Positions 1-12,993 of a stretch of 64,000 nt of DNA are shown here, piece by piece. The notes beneath the pieces are model-generated. The model was not told the origin of the DNA and searched no databases. It saw only the letters and a program-made list of their open reading frames with translations. Both the position numbers and the translations under genes were made by a program. Origin of the DNA: Strix aluco (Eukaryota; Chordata; Aves; Strigiformes; Strigidae); contig NC_133971.1 of the NCBI RefSeq assembly GCF_031877795.1, positions 47,130,892-47,194,891 on the forward strand, read 5' to 3'. Positions within the stretch are counted from its first letter, which is position 1. Every line of letters starts with the position of its first letter.

Positions 1-3000
1 TTGTGCCCAAATTAAGATTTAAGTTTTTAAGCTTCTGAATTTACATGCTGTGACTAAGAGCATTCATGTTGTAGTTGGCTTGTTGTCCACAGTGAACGCA
101 GATATTCCGAAACCAGATTTAAACTAGTTCAGGTACTGCTGGCAGCATAACAGTACCAGCAGCATGGGCAGCACCAGCTGCAAAACTCGTGGCAAAGTCT
201 GGACAAAGCTCAGTGCCAAGGGGGCCAGTAAAGCTCTATCCCGGGTACATCTGTGGGAGCTGCAGTCAGCGAGGTGCAGGTGTCCCACAAAAGGGAGCAG
301 GGTGAGTGTGAAATTCAGAGGGATGCCAGGTTTAGATTTGACTTAACACAAAGGAAGAATGCAGGGAAGAGAGAAAAATATTTCCTAATCTGCTTTCCTT
401 AGTTACAGTATAAAACACAGCAAGTAGCTGAATCACAGATGCTTCAGGCAGAACTGTACTGGCATTAGTGGAAGAGCTGAGGCAGCACAGAATTTGACTC
501 AAACACTCATGTCTGAGAAAAGGCAACATCTAAACCGTTTATGGAGACTACATCCAGTACAATTATGTCAACATACTGTATAGGTTCAAAGGCAGCAGAA
601 ATACTGATAAGAACCAATATCCAGGATAATATATATAATTAAAGTATCTTATTAGCAATTTTGAGATACAAGATTGAATAACCTATCAGAGAACACTGGT
701 TGGACAATTAAATATTTATAATTTCAAAGACCATGAAAACTGATTCAGTAAGAATTATGTTAACTTGCAAGTGGCCTCTCAATCACCTGGAAGATAGTGA
801 GGCAAACATCAAGTAATTACATGCCTGCACATGTATTCAGCAAGAATTTAAATAAATTATGAATTGAGTCTGATGCTGGAAACATGGGAATAAAAGCATG
901 AATACTGCAAACAAAGCAACAGGCAACGGATGATTGAAAGTTGTGCTAAATGTTTAATTGCTGACTTTTGCTTGAACTGAAAAAAACACAATGTGCCAAT
1001 GTCTCCAAATGTTAACCAGAAGTATCAGAGTCAAAAAGTATCACTCACAGATTTAAAAATCTGTGACTGTCTTTTCCTCAAAGAAGAAAAGAATTAAAGA
1101 CACAGCCAAGCACAGACTACAGAAGAACTAACTTGGCTTGAACATTTCAGCAATAAAAACTAGTAGATTCCTAAACACGGCATTATAAAGAAACAATATC
1201 CATATACTACTTTTTAGCTGAAATTTGAGAGTCATGTTTCATGTCCTGGTTCTTGGATGTGAAAGAAATCTTCATTTACAGTACTAGAAAATTCTGGATG
1301 TTCATCACCTGCAGATACAAACCAAGTCCCCTGTTTAAATACACACAGACTTAAAACCCTTATTCAGTTGGACAAACTCAGAACTGCTATCAACAAAAAA
1401 AATTCCAGATAACAAAAAGAAGTCATTACAATGTGATACTGCCACAGGTATCACTCCTTCCCTCATTCTGAGGCTTCAAATTTTATTTTTGCCTTATTAT
1501 GAACTTAGTGAAAACTTCACTCCCCTATGCAAACCTCCTCAAAACATGGCATTTTCCTGGTTCTCACCTTTTGTACTGAATATAAAAACTTTTGACATTT
1601 CTATTCACACAAAACACTGCCATAAATAACTTCTTCAAATATTTTTTTTGTTATGAAGTCTCTATTATTGTGAGTCTCCAGTGCCTCCCTGCAGAAGGAA
1701 TGTAAACTTTGTTTAGTTTACTTTAAGTTCTTAGTTGCAGCAAAAGTTGATTCTTCTACGTATTTGCAGAAAGTGCCATTTCTCTACTTACAGCTCAGTG
1801 AAAATGCAACTTAACCTTATTCTATAAGTGGAGGAGGTGCCATTTTATCTCCAACTGCCTCAGCAAGCAACTGCTCATTTTTCTGTACAGCCTCTGTCCC
1901 TACTTGCCTTTTCTTTCACACACATACGTTTTTTACAGGCAAGAAATCTGAAGGGGTAATGAAGGGGCATTCACCTTGCTTCAGCTGATTCCTCACCTTT
2001 CTGTTTTATGCTGCAGCTCACACACACTACTGCTATTTTTAATTAATATTTCAATAACATTTGAAGTTAATTTAATAAAATATATTATTGGAGTTAATGG
2101 CAGTGATAGGAGTAATTAGAATAATCTAATATTTTCCATTACAAGACTGTTGTCAGTTACTTGTAGTTTTGCCAACCTTTAATTTTTGGGCTTAGATTTT
2201 TCATTCCAGGTATGTGATTCAGACAGAAAATATTTTTAGAAAGTTACAGTTGAGACAGTCCAAACACATACTTATAAAAAATATATTTCACTTTGCCCAT
2301 GCCAAAAAACCCAACCAAAAACCCCCTATCCAAAACAACACCCAAACTATTTCACACAAATTCCCCAAGATGTGGACAAGAAGATGAGCAAGACAGCTAG
2401 GAGGCAAATCTGGGCAACCCATAAACTTCTGGAAAAAAGCGTAACTCCTAACAAAACTTTGCAGAGAGTATGTGCATAATGCAGGTTTTCTAATGGCATC
2501 AGCACTGCTGATGCTTTGTTATTTTTTTACAGGGCATCTGTACTGACTGAAAGTTTATGTCATCTCCACAAAATTAGGGCAAATTTCAGGGCTACAGAGT
2601 ACTTTTCTATGGTTCAAGGGGCCACTGTGGTATTAGGGAGCAGAAAAAAGATTGAGAGATGTTTTTACGTTTTTGTAAGAAAGAGATGCTGGTCAAGAAT
2701 CTATGCTATGCACAGGGGAACACCACCTGAAAAGACCATACTGCGTTACCGTTAAAATAAGCTGGACAAGGAAGAGCAGGAGAAGGGGTTTTTAGTCTGA
2801 ACTACTGCAGCTCCTGCAGCTGTGAAGAGAACGCACAATTTTGTCGTGTATGAATCAGAAAAGTATGTCACTGCATCTGCTTGCTGTGAAAACCCATTGG
2901 TATCACATGGTATCCCTCACCCTCCACTGATGGTGGGGCAGCTGGATGACAAAAACTCAAGTGCCTCTTAGTCGAGAGGTCTATACTAGGGACCTAAAAG

Positions 3001-4939
3001 CTCCATGTCTGCCCATCACATATTTGGGGCAGTACCTATCCAAATGATATATTCCCTTCCCTTTATTCCCAGTCACCTGCTCAGGGGTAAAAAATAGAAA
3101 AAAGAGAAAGCCATTAAGAAACAATGGTTGTGAATTTAAGTACTCATAGTGTCATTTAAGCTTTTCACACAATGCAACCCAGTGTCCCTGCACATACTTG
3201 CAGCAGTCAGTCACATGCTACTTTTCCTCACTGAGTGTCCACTTAGCTCAGCATGTGGGACTAACAGTGTTCATTTGTGGGAACAAATAAGCAAAGGACA
3301 ATGTCCTTAGGGGCTCCTTCCAGGTAAGAGCTCAAAAACATTTAAAAAGGCCAGAAAACCATACATATGCAAATATGACCTTGAGATTAAGGCCAAGTGG
3401 TAACATCGCGGTTACTTTGGAAACTTTAGATCTAAAATTCAAGTACTTCTGCAATGCCAAACAACTTATTTCATGCTTTTTCCTAAGACAACCTACTTAC
3501 AGCATCCCACTTGGGCATGATTCAGAGGCCCGAGGTTAAAAACTCAAGCCCTCAGAAACCCAGCAGGTGCAGAGCAGAGATGTACAACATGCTTACACTC
3601 ATGCAGACAGCAAACACATTCCACCTCGCACTCTGTTGTACCGGTCCCTACTTCACCTCATTACTCACTTCTTGATTTTGTCAGGAAGGATTTTTAATAA
3701 GGTTTGCATGTAAAATGTGGAGGGAAAAAAACCCAATAAAACCCCCAAAAACTCCACCACCAAACCTGGCAAGTGCACACACAAGCCCAAATATCTCCTA
3801 GTCAGCTCCTCCGTGCAGGGACCACTGTTGTTCTACATGTAGATCCAATATTTCTCAACTGCTCCTTCCAAGGTATATTAAGGAGGTGGAAGAGGAAATA
3901 GAAGAGCTGTGCCACAAATGCAGTATTGATTTTTCCACCTGAGAAAGAGACCCTCAGTGAAAAAAATATTTCTTTGCTCCTCTACCTCATGAGAGAAGAA
4001 AAGTCTCAAAAAAGACATTAACCTGCAAAACCATGAACCACTGCAGAATTTTGTTCTAGCCAGTGTTTTTGGCATACGTTGATACTACATAACAGAAAAA
4101 TCATTAAATAGTATTCATACTTCGGATTTCTTGAAATATATAAAAGGAAAAAAGTTATTTTTTCTCCAAACTTCTTAATCATTGCAATTGCTAACAAACA
4201 CTGAATGAAACCAGCGGAGGATTTTTAAGCAGAACAAACTCCTCTAATTATTCTTTAAGACCACAGAAAATGGAGCAAATCAATTCATTAAAATGTGTAG
4301 GCAAAAAACTGCTAGCGTTAAAAGGTTGACATTTTCTTATTCCTATATTAATGTTAGCTTTGTAAGATCTTGACATTAATTTTACATGAAATTGTAATGC
4401 CCTACTAAAACTGAACATAACATTTCTGACAGTAAAGACTGGTAGCATTTGTAATGGTCTTAAAGGAAGATATGAAGTATTATTGTAGTTTACAGCGACA
4501 ATAGTTATAAAATCATTTCAGAAAAAAAATAGGACTTGAATGTTTTTGAACAGTTGTTGTTTTATGTACTTATTACCCAACATACCAGGTTTCAAAAAAT
4601 TCTTCCCCTGAGATGTGTCACCACATCAATCTGCAAAATAAATAGTTTGTAAAATTCTATTCATCACAAATATTAATATTGTAAAATGTATAATCCTATT
4701 CCCAGATCTTTTTTTTTCACTGAAAACAAAATTTTCTTTCTATCAAATCTGCTTCTATCAATTTTTTTAAAAGAACCAATAGAAATTTAATGCATGCAAA
4801 GCTCACTCGATTTTTCTAGAAAAGTAAGACTATCACCAGATGTAGTGCCAAATCTGGCCTATTTAATAGTTTCATGAGAAAGTATACGTTAGATAAACAC
4901 TGGAGCTGGGGCCCAGAGAGGTAGAGGAGAAAGTCAAAA
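1..4939. other. Non-coding DNA, read as SNX24 intron 1
   Basis: AT-rich sequence with no recognisable exon, RNA gene or repeat family on either strand. Only short ORFs without family resemblance occur. Confidence 0.6.
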
Positions 4940-5068
4940 CATGATAGGACAAGACCCTGTGCAATCTGATCTATGTTGGCTCTGCGTTGAGCAGGGTGGG
5001 GGGTTGGGGGGGCGGTGCCTGGACCTCCATGGGCTCCTGCCAACCAAAATGACTCTATGATCCTATGA
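4940..5068 (+). mobile_element. CR1 LINE, extreme 3' end
   Basis: Degenerate CR1 3' tail in plus orientation: the TTGAGCAGGG-like motif, then the GGACCTCC...CCTGCCAACC block, ending in two imperfect ATTCTATG octamers (ACTCTATG, ATCCTATG). A G-rich expansion interrupts it near 4,995-5,012. There is no coding capacity. Confidence 0.75.
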
Positions 5069-8000
5069 AAGCTCCTTCCAAGTCAGGAGAAAAAGTAAAA
5101 AGAAAAAAAACAAACCTGCTTCCTTTTCCATGCTCATTTTTTTGGAAGACAGTTAGAAAATGCAGTTATACATTCATGACTTTTCCTCTGTCAGAAATTT
5201 GTACAGTTTTGGGTTATCAAGCAGTAATTTGCCCTTCACATTTACAGAGTAACTACCTTGAAAAGTTAAATTTATTTTGATTTATCAGATGATATCCTGA
5301 ACCTGTTGTTTCTGTGAAGATCCTGTTGCAATATTTTGAAGGTGTGTGGGATGGGAGACAACAGGTATTCCCATTAGCTTCACACTATTTCTCTTCTTAA
5401 GAGCCTTTCATCTTTCCCACCAGGTACAGGGGGGAAAAAAAAAAAAGTCAGGTCCAAAAATCATTGTTGAAACAATAATTTATTCACAATTGACAAAATC
5501 CTTCCTAAATTACAAATAATGCTAGTTTGCCCAAACGGCAATTCCAGAGAGCCAGGAAGGATTCTTAAGCATGCCTCACCTTTGTGATTCTCTCCATTTC
5601 CTCTGTGACTCTGGCAGTGCTTTATTATACATCCATTATTTCCATTTCAAACAAAGATAATATCAGCTTTTATGGGTTCTACAAACAAGAGCGAAATTTC
5701 TCAGACTGCTGGTGATCTAATAGTGTCGTCTTCATTGTTATCACTGAACAGTACAGCACACTGCCTCAACAAAGGTTCAAAAGCTAACTAGCAACAACTG
5801 GCGCTTTCCTTATGTCATAAAAGTTGCTGGATTAATGATGAAGTTTATCAGAATACCAACATGTATTAATCATGCATTTAAGTTTACATACTGAGACGTA
5901 TATAACACAATGAAGGTTACTACTTAAATTGTATCTTATGTGATTAGGATTTAAGATAAAGTTTCTAGTAAGAGATCAATGTTTTTCTGTGTTCAAAAGC
6001 CTTCAAATCATCAACCTATGTTCAATGAAATACACTGAAAATTGAAAATTAAGCAGCAATTTTCAGTAAAATTAATTTATTATCCAATAAATGAACTGTA
6101 AAAATTTACATAAGCAAGTCTCTTTTTCCACATTTATTGAAATTGGTCCAGGTGTCAAAAAAATCACAGGATTTATGCTCTATGGATCCACAGTAATCCA
6201 AATCTCACACTCAGACAAGACATATGCTCAATTCTGTGAATATGTCGTAAAAAGCAGCAGAAGAAAGCATTATGCTGTCAAAGCAAACTACTATTAAATG
6301 TGTAGCATGTAAGTGGGACTGTACTGTTGGGTAAAAAAAAGGGTCTCCAAAAATGCTGAACATACTAAAATAACCTTTGTTAGGAACAGCGCCTCTTTAG
6401 CAGACAACTGAAGGAAAGCCCAATCTCAAAACACTACAGAAGATGCAAAGATAGCTAAATGATCTTCATCAACAGAACAGCCCAGTTACTACTTGAAAAG
6501 GGAAAGGATGTGGAGACAGAACAGTAAATAAACCTGTTTAAAATACAAATCTTGAAAGCACAAAAGTTTATATCCAACTAACCATACATAACTGTGAGAT
6601 GATCTATTTACACTGCAAGATCTATATACATTTTAAAGTAATTTTGTTTGGGTTTTTTTAAATCTTAAGGTACCACAAAACATCCATTTATTAATGAACA
6701 CACTCCGTTTAATAAATAAATAAATAAGAAAAAAATAAATACATTGCCTGCTTGTAATAAGAGGCATTTAAAATATTCAACGTATCAGGAATAGAAGTCT
6801 GAAAATAGTTCTCATGTTTCTGCTTGTTCTTAAAATGGGAATGCAAATGCCTTAAATTTTTGGTGAAATGTCCCAGTAATGATTAAACAATTACCTTCTC
6901 TCTTTTACCCCCTTCAGAGGAGCTAGTTCACAGTGCTGTCATATCAATCTCTAAAAAATTCTTCCACAGATTATGGTCCAGTCTAAAATAAGAACTTAAA
7001 ACATGTTTCCTCCCTCCCTCACCTCCCATTTCAAGGTATTTTAATCAGTGAACAGTTGTATTTTCTAGACTTTTTGTTAATACGAAGAAAAAAGACGTTC
7101 TCTGACTGAAAAAAATGAAAAAACCTCAAGTGACTTGCTTCCAAATCAGATTTGTACTGTCCCCTCTCAAGACACCTATTTACATGAAATCTCTTACAGT
7201 TTCTCTGCCTGTATAAAATGCAGATGCCACTGCACATCAGGCCTGTGTTTGCCTCTTTGCACAGACAGTCCAAAACAGTTTTCCTGATCTGTTTCAACTT
7301 GAAATGTTGTCAATATATGGATTGTCTTGCTTTCTAATTCAGTGAAAAATCTAGTTTTCCATTAGTCTCTGCCTTTCTAATTTTCGATACAGCTTTACTA
7401 AATGTAATTATTAAAGGCAGATTCAAGAAAGCAATTACTGAGCTACTGGTTTGTATCTCTGAAGTCTTAATAAGGAACAAGAAGTTGAAGTGACAGAAAC
7501 ACTGCAAAATCTGTAAATAAAAACCCCAAAAATTAACCTGGCTATGTGTTTACTTTAATACATATAATACACAGAGAGAAAAAAACAGAATGGTGTGGAA
7601 AATTGCTATGATCAGTATATGTTTGGGGTAACCACCCAATTCCTTATTATCATAAATGAGTTTTAATCTTTATATCACTGTGAAGTGTATTAGGATTGCA
7701 AGTATATTTCAGAACTATCAGAGAAATAGCTCTAGAAATAATTTTTTAAATATCATATCAAGACTAGGACTATGAACAATGAGAAAGCAGCATTTTACCC
7801 TCTTCATTTGGGGATTTTAAATGTATTCTGGAGGGTACATTATCTGGAGGGATTATACTGGACTATGAGATACCTAATCTCACTTGCCAGTACTAGCAAT
7901 CAAGTACTCAAAGTAAAATAAAGGTGATTTGTAAAAAAAATAATTAATAGGTAGAAAATATGCAGTAGATCGTTTAAACCTAAAAAGTATCCTAAAGCAC

Positions 8001-11000
8001 AGGAAAGCACTGAATTGCCGCAGAGCCCTCTTGTTAGCTTCTAGAAAATTTCAATAACCATTCTTAAGATATTTGAGATCAGACACACATGACTACAGCC
8101 AGAATATCTTCCTTCTGTGTAATGATCTCCTCCACCCCACAAGTCAATCATTTTCTCCCACAAAAGAGTGGGTAATATCCTGGCCACAGTGAAGTCAGTA
8201 ACAAAAGTCCAGCTTAACAGCTACACCTTGACACCACTCTGTTTTTATGACAATTATTCTACACACACTAATGTTGCTGTAAAATCACTTTGGTCATTTT
8301 AGGCATCAGAAAGAGTGACAACATTTCTCATTGAGAGGCAACAATATTGGCTCTGAGTGAGTTCATAAACCAAATCAGAAATAAATTCAAAATAATTTTC
8401 TGATTTAAAATAAACATCAGCCTACATGGAGCTTTCCAGCAGCCTCCCTTTTATCACAATAGTTCATCATATACAGTAAATTGATTCAAGTATGCCAGCA
8501 GCGTAGCACTTAATGACTTAGCATCACCTACTTTACTTTCCATTGTACTCATTACAAATGTATAATGCCAGATGAGCACCTAGCCATTCCTTGTATACAA
8601 CACAAAGTTGCACCAAATAAGTAATAATATAAAGGAAAGGTAGAGGTAAGACCTGATGTCTGAGAAAACTGAGTTAATTTAGGTTGGTTGGCTATTCTTA
8701 ACCAAGATTCATGTCCTTCTCAAGAAACCTGGTGTAGATTTTGCAGCTGAGGACAACTATTGTTTGAAACCATGTAGAAAACCCCTTAGAGATGTAGAGG
8801 TGATGGTAACTTGAGGGCCCACACTGAGGAATCCAGATGTCAATGGGAATCATGACTTCTGCTCTGAGATCAGGTCTTTCAGCTGAGACATCCTGGTACT
8901 CACAGTCAGTACAGCGAGTGACCGGTGAAGACCAAATCTCCAGTATATAAGCACTGGCCACACGGCACATGCCCAAAACCTGCTGCAGTGGAAGCACAGT
9001 ATCAAATCTCAGGGCTTTTGAGCTTTTTTTCATACAAATTACACTTCAGTGTAACAGATCAGAACGCTAAAGCATGATAATATTATTAAGGTAGTGAAGA
9101 CTCAACTGGATATGATAGATGGATAGCTTCATTACACACCTGTATACATATGCATGTACCACTACACAAAGGTAACACCCCTATCTTCTCAGCCGTTTTG
9201 CCAGTGGTCAGGAGAGCAGGATGGAGGGCAATCTGGTATCAATGAGACTGCTGTTACAAGTAGGCTAGAGTACAGATGTCTGTTAATACATCAGCAGGTG
9301 TTACTTCAGATTACTAAAACAGATTTTTTTAGAAACAGATTTCACTGTATTAATGTATTTACTTTCTCTTCAAAATCATGACTTTCACGTTTTCCTTCTT
9401 CTGTGGTAGCAAATATGGTAAAGATGTTTATGCTGCATAGGAAGGATTAAACGACTCTCAGGACAAAAAGCCAAATACCATGCTCCTGTTCAAACAGCTT
9501 AAATGTTTATCTAGCTCCAATTATCTGTCATAGAATCTCGCTCTCCTCCCAGGAAATTGTGTTCTGAAACTTGTGTCGTAAACACCCTATGGTAAAATTG
9601 GAGCAAGAGTCTGTTCCAAGGTGTAAGACCCATAATACAGCAACTATACAAAAAATACTGAATAGTATTAAATTCTCTCCACTTTATACTAACTTCTGTG
9701 GCAGTTGATCCTTACTGGAATCAAAAAGTATAATCAAAAAACCCTCAAATTTATTGCACATTTCAGCTACAATTCCACACTATGGGAATATAACTATTTT
9801 CATCTTTACTCTCCTATTGTTAATTTTGAAAGTTTTTTAAAGCTTCTTCACAACTGAAAAAAAAACCTAATCAACCAAAACCCCTCCATTTTTCGATTCT
9901 GTGGTGAAATACTGAGAAGTGAGTTCTCTGATGCTTTGAAAGAGTTTGCTAGCCTGAACAGATATTTACCCATTGTACGCTGCCTGGAACATTTTCAGTA
10001 TTTATTTAACCTTCCTTCATTTTAACAGCAAGTAGTACCCAAGATTTAGTATCAAAAGACAAGAATAAAGTAAGAGGTAACTTTTAAGTGGGCCATTTAA
10101 AACCTGTGTTCAGTGTTGCCCTGTAATATAAAAAGCCTCTTTTTTCTCTTCAGTCTTTTTGAATGATTTGACTTGTACAAGCCACAGTCATTTTGTTGCA
10201 CGCTTACGGAAAATGAAAAATCTTGTCTGTAGCAATATCAAATCATTTATACCAGCAGACATCAGCTGTCATTTCTGTCTATCACAGCAGTACACCCCCC
10301 CCATTCTTCTCTTTAGACTAGGTGAGCTGTCAAGTTTCTAGTTTCTGACGTGTATTTACATCATTCAATGACATCTGACAGTAGTGAAAGGCCACAGAAA
10401 ACTGCTTATTGATCAGAGCAAAACTAGTTGACGGAACAGATGAGGTTGTATCACAGAAATGCAGCCACACTCAGGTGGTGACATTTTGCTCCCTTGTATA
10501 CAAGTGCTTAATGGAATACAACTTCATTATATCATGCCACTAGCGCTTAAAGAATTGCACAGTTCTCATGAGTGTTTTGTCTATGCGTTGATGAGGACAA
10601 TCTATTTGTACTGGTATCAATGTATTACTAACCTGTTTCACTCATGAACACTTGCAAACTACCAGCCAATGTGTCCTGATGAATATACTAAGAGACACTG
10701 AAGACTCAATCTTGCCAAAATCTAATTGAGCTGACCTTTTAAAAAAAGATGGAATTACCATTTAGGGAGCCAGATCTACTAGAGATTTAGTTCTGCAGAA
10801 TTCTGTGCTGCTTAGTAAAGACATTTTAAATGACCATTTTTATGCTTGGGACTGGTACAGTTTCCCAATGGAAGTGATAACTGATCATTAGTATTTCAGA
10901 GGTTATTATATCAACTTGTACGAGAGTCTTTCAAACTGTATTGATTTAAATGCTTAAGAGTTCTTGGGCAGAAGCTCTCCATACAAACTGTCCTGCATCT

Positions 11001-12943
11001 AAAATATTCATTTTCTTATTTTTATTACTTTATTCTTTTTGTTATTTTGAGTAGAAAACCATGTCAATGTAAATTTATTTTCCATAGAGTAACCTGTAAG
11101 GCTATAATTACAGTATTCGATGATTTCTTACAGAATCTATGTTCGCATTAGCAGTCTAACTGGAAAACTCATTGCAGTTTTAGCACAAAGTAAACCGCAA
11201 TGATTCAAAAAAGCCAGCATGTTGCAACAAGTACCTGATGAAACTCCTAGGAGTACACTGATCGTAGCACAGACCTCAGAAGAACTTGCTTTCCATTTCA
11301 TATCTTACAGTGGACAGAAGCAGTAGGTTTTTGTTTCAAAGAAAAAAGAATCTAGAGGCCGAAAAGATGCTGATGGTCCAAAAGTCACTCTTCACAATGG
11401 GTAGGTGTGGCTCAGCCTTTCTAAGTTAGGCCTTGCATTCAGGATAACTACTTGTAATTGAAAACAGTTTTCAGATTGAAAACAAAACTATTGGCCACCT
11501 CCGACACTCAGAAAATTCTTTCCATTTCAAGAGGAAAGAGATAAAAGACTCAGTTCTCAGAGAAGGCATTTCCTATCCCTTGACTTAGACAAGCAGCATG
11601 AGACCAGAGGTTGACTAAATCCAAGTCATCCACAACTAGAGAAATCCAAGCTTTAAAAGTAACAGAGAAATGCAAGTGAATAATGTCTTAAACAAGCAGA
11701 GTACATGTTCTGCTATTTCTCAACAGAAACAACATGGACTATCCTATATACGACTTATTAACAACAAAGGAAAAAGATAGCAGTCTTGCCATCTTCAGTT
11801 CAGTTGTATCACTGAAACTTCTTTCAGACAAAATGAATAACTGTTAGAAGTGTCTTGTTCTTTCCTTGGTGTTCTTGTAATGCACTTGCTGCAAAAAATC
11901 TAGAATTTTTCTTTCAGACTGAAAAAAACCTTGGGGTAAACCAAGATTTTCAGCAGCCATCTGGCTAAGTTTGGATCAAGTTTCAGGCACAGAGCAATTA
12001 ATTTTCCCACTAATAAAATCCCACTCTAATAAAACTTCCCAATTTCTACTCCAAAGGAAAAAAAAAAAGACAGCAGCAAAACAGTTACAAGACTGAATTT
12101 ATTTTATTAACCCTGGCAAAAAACTTCTTTCCCTTTGTTTTTTTCTCAGAAGCAGATGAATTGATCTCACTGAAACTGATGAAGGATTTCAATGTGTACT
12201 AATTACTTGTGATGGAAAAATTCAGCCCTGAAGCCAATATTTACAATGATGCAGAAAAATGAAACCAAGGACTTGGTTTCATTCTTACCAAATGGCTTTC
12301 AAATATATCTTCAACATCCTCCGTGTCAAACTTGGTATACATCTAATAGAAACTGTCATCTCAGATACTATGGTTAGCTGTCAACATTGGTTTGCACATA
12401 CACAAAAACTTGCATATTTATTACATATGGATCTAAGGGGAAAATGGAAGATAAAGAAACAGTCACACATCCAATATATGTGATGCCAAACATCTGAAAA
12501 GCAAACTCTGTATTCTTCTTGAAGTTAGTGGGAAGGGAGAAGGAAGTACTCCAGACAATGAACAGTATAGATGGGATGCTATTTTATGTATAAGAAACTT
12601 ATTTTAGCACTGACTTTTTTTAAAAACAAAGAAAACAAAGACAAAGAAGTGTTCTGCATTCTGCCATGAAATTCTTTACTACATAAGCTTTTCAAAATTA
12701 TCAGGAAGAATATCTTTAGACAAGAAGTTGCAGACAAATTACATTTTGTCCTTTCCAAGTCTGGTTCTTGTACTTTGTGCTTATACGGAAAACAGGAAAT
12801 TCTCTTCATCTCAGTTGTCTGATATGCATAAATATCTGGGCTTAAAGCCTTGACACTGATACTCATTATGGCAGCAATTCATAACCAATCATGAAAAAAA
12901 AAAAAAACCCAAACTCAAGTAACCCTACTTTTAAATTAACCCT
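5069..12943. other. Non-coding DNA, read as SNX24 intron 1
   Basis: AT-rich intronic sequence. A short AAAT microsatellite lies at 6,711-6,727. An unassigned 111-codon ORF lies on the minus strand at 8,698-9,033; it matches no family I know and shows no good splice context. Nothing else is recognisable. Confidence 0.55.
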
Positions 12944-12993
12944 GGATCTAGAACTGTTTGCTTTATTTGGATCTAGAACTGTTTGCTTTATTT
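12944..12993. repeat. Perfect 25-bp tandem duplication
   Basis: The unit beginning GGATCTAGAACTGTTTGC and ending TTTATTT occurs twice with no spacer and no mismatch (12,944-12,968 and 12,969-12,993). Absence of divergence points to a recent local duplication. Confidence 0.9.
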
